A DNA stretch of 64,000 nt from Pinibacter aurantiacus (GTDB lineage Bacteria; Bacteroidota; Bacteroidia; Chitinophagales; Chitinophagaceae). The translations under genes were made by a program, and so were the position numbers. Below, piece after piece: positions 63,133-64,000 of this stretch (positions are counted from its first letter, which is position 1; every line of letters begins with the position of its first letter). The notes under the pieces are model-generated. The model was not told the DNA's origin and did no database searches. It saw only the letters and a program-made list of their open reading frames with translations. The DNA lies in contig NZ_JAHSPG010000001.1 in NCBI RefSeq assembly GCF_019130065.1, forward strand, positions 744,001 through 808,000, given 5' to 3'.

Positions 63133-63813
63133 TTATTCAGTTACGCCCAGTCTCGCAAGGTATTTGTCAATAGACATACCTCTTTCGCTACGAGGGTATT
63201 TTGTTTGGATTGTTTTGTACAACTCAATAGCTTCTTTGGTTTTGCCAATTGTTTCAGAAAGCAAACCTGCACGGAAAAGATATTCCGGAGAGTTATAGTC
63301 ATCTTTCTCAAACAAGGTACCTGCTTTTTTATACTGGTCGATTGCTTCTTCTTTTTTACCCGAATCTGCATATGCATCACCCAATAGAGCCAGGGCTCTT
63401 GCTTCGAATTGTTTAGAACTTGTAGAGAATGCTTTCAGGTACTTAATTGCATTAGCATAATCACCCAATTTCAAATAGCAGTCACCTGCATAGAAATTAG
63501 CAATGTTACCAGCTTTTGTGCCGCTGAACTTAGAAGCTACTTTTACAAAACCCGGATTAACATTGTCACCATTAAGAGCAAGGCTCAATGAATCCTGGCG
63601 GTAATAGCTTTCCGCTCTGAAAATTGCATCGCTGGCTTTTTTCTCATTTGGTTCTTTTACAAGATACTTATAGCCGAAGTAACCACCTACAACGATGATT
63701 AAAGCAGCAAAAGCCATTACAATCGCTTTGTTATTTTTACTCCAGAAACCGGTCATGCGATCAACCACTTCATTTCTTTCTTCGGTTTGCTGAACCTGAT
63801 TAACGTCTGCCAT
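63133..63813 (-). CDS. Membrane-anchored TPR protein (YfgM/BamD-like layout)
   Basis: 226 aa. A cytoplasmic N-terminal tail (about 1-30) is followed by one transmembrane helix (about 32-51, AIVMAFAALIIVVGGYFGYK) and an extracytoplasmic TPR region (about 70-220) with DCYLKLGDYANAIKYLKAFS and ALLGDAYADSGKKEEAIDQY. The layout recalls YfgM-type proteins that assist envelope protein folding; this is an analogy only. It starts 46 bp after the end of the pdhA-like gene. Confidence 0.88.
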   Translation of the reverse strand: MADVNQVQQTEERNEVVDRMTGFWSKNNKAIVMAFAALIIVVGGYFGYKYLVKEPNEKKASDAIFRAESYYRQDSLSLALNGDNVNPGFVKVASKFSGTKAGNIANFYAGDCYLKLGDYANAIKYLKAFSTSSKQFEARALALLGDAYADSGKKEEAIDQYKKAGTLFEKDDYNSPEYLFRAGLLSETIGKTKEAIELYKTIQTKYPRSERGMSIDKYLARLGVTE

Positions 63814-63859
63814 TTTAGTTCTAATTACGGTTTATTTTAGTTTTTAGATATGCTTAAGA

Positions 63860-64000
63860 TTAGTCAACAATGAATGGATAATTCTGATCAACATATACAT
63901 CCTTCAACACTTCATCGTCTGATGGTAATGGGGATTCCTCTGCAAAGGTAACAGCTTCTGTAACCTGATCAGCAACGCGTTTGTTGATCGCGTCGATCTC
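63860..64000 (-). CDS. pdhA: Pyruvate dehydrogenase E1 alpha subunit, C-terminal end (partial)
   Basis: 47 codons running off the right end of the window, ending in TAA at 63862-63860. The translated tail reads EIDAINKRVADQVTEAV and later DVYVDQNYPFIVD, which is the typical C-terminus of the thiamine-dependent E1 alpha subunit in two-subunit pyruvate dehydrogenases. The active site lies outside the window. Only the tail is seen, so a related branched-chain E1 cannot be fully excluded. Confidence 0.75.
   Translation of the reverse strand, partial: EIDAINKRVADQVTEAVTFAEESPLPSDDEVLKDVYVDQNYPFIVD

Overview
The window looks like chromosomal core DNA of a Bacteroidota bacterium, most likely of the Chitinophagaceae type. 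This rests on the gene families (sdhCAB with a single five-helix cytochrome b, a Bacteroidota-type arginine decarboxylase, DUF4293, a DUF2520 Rossmann protein, secreted S9 and CE15 enzymes), on TAnnTTTG-type promoter -7 elements in front of housekeeping genes, and on the lack of clear Shine-Dalgarno sequences. No rRNA, tRNA, CRISPR array, transposase or phage gene was found.

Layout. 0.1-3.1 kb: an ECF-like sigma factor with a membrane TPR partner, then a small secreted protein and a DUF4293 membrane protein. 3.3-8.8 kb: arginine decarboxylase and the thrS, infC, rpmI-rplT translation block. 9.1-18.8 kb: two of three paralogous secreted proteins around a serine beta-lactamase-like hydrolase, a CBS-pair protein, a MutS2-like ATPase, a lactonase-type propeller, a VOC protein and a DUF1801 protein. 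18.9-25.3 kb: secreted CE15-type esterase, CE4 deacetylase, S9 oligopeptidase and an FMN glutamate-synthase-like protein. 25.5-29.6 kb: sdhC-sdhA-sdhB, with a broken four-helix-bundle gene between sdhA and sdhB. 29.9-38.0 kb: SUFU-domain protein, accD, an intact four-helix-bundle gene, smpB, the third secreted paralog, a Gfo/Idh/MocA oxidoreductase and valS. 38.2-41.8 kb: a small glycan island (two GT2 enzymes, a WecD-like acetyltransferase, a WecE/RffA-like aminotransferase). 42.4-50.5 kb: thiolase, a DUF2339-DUF3999-RDD-RDD membrane operon and a TPR protein. 50.6-58.8 kb: glycogen synthesis (glgA, glgC, glgB) divergent from a FucP-type sugar transporter and a ROK kinase, a coherent path from sugar uptake through phosphorylation to storage. 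59-64 kb: HDAC-like deacetylase, alpha/beta hydrolase, DUF2520 protein, LutA-like protein, ribH, a TPR membrane protein and the 3' end of pdhA.

The most unusual aspect lies between the genes. Nearly every intergenic gap holds an imperfect inverted repeat whose arms are short tandem arrays of a 7- or 8-bp unit. At least ten unrelated unit sequences occur, often nested in each other. Most arms begin exactly at, or include, the stop codon of the adjoining gene, and in most families each unit carries a stop codon when read into the element, so all three frames are closed. Both four-helix-bundle genes sit inside such arm pairs, which suggests that the empty hairpins and the gene-carrying ones are one class of element. 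This is offered as the main candidate for an undescribed system.
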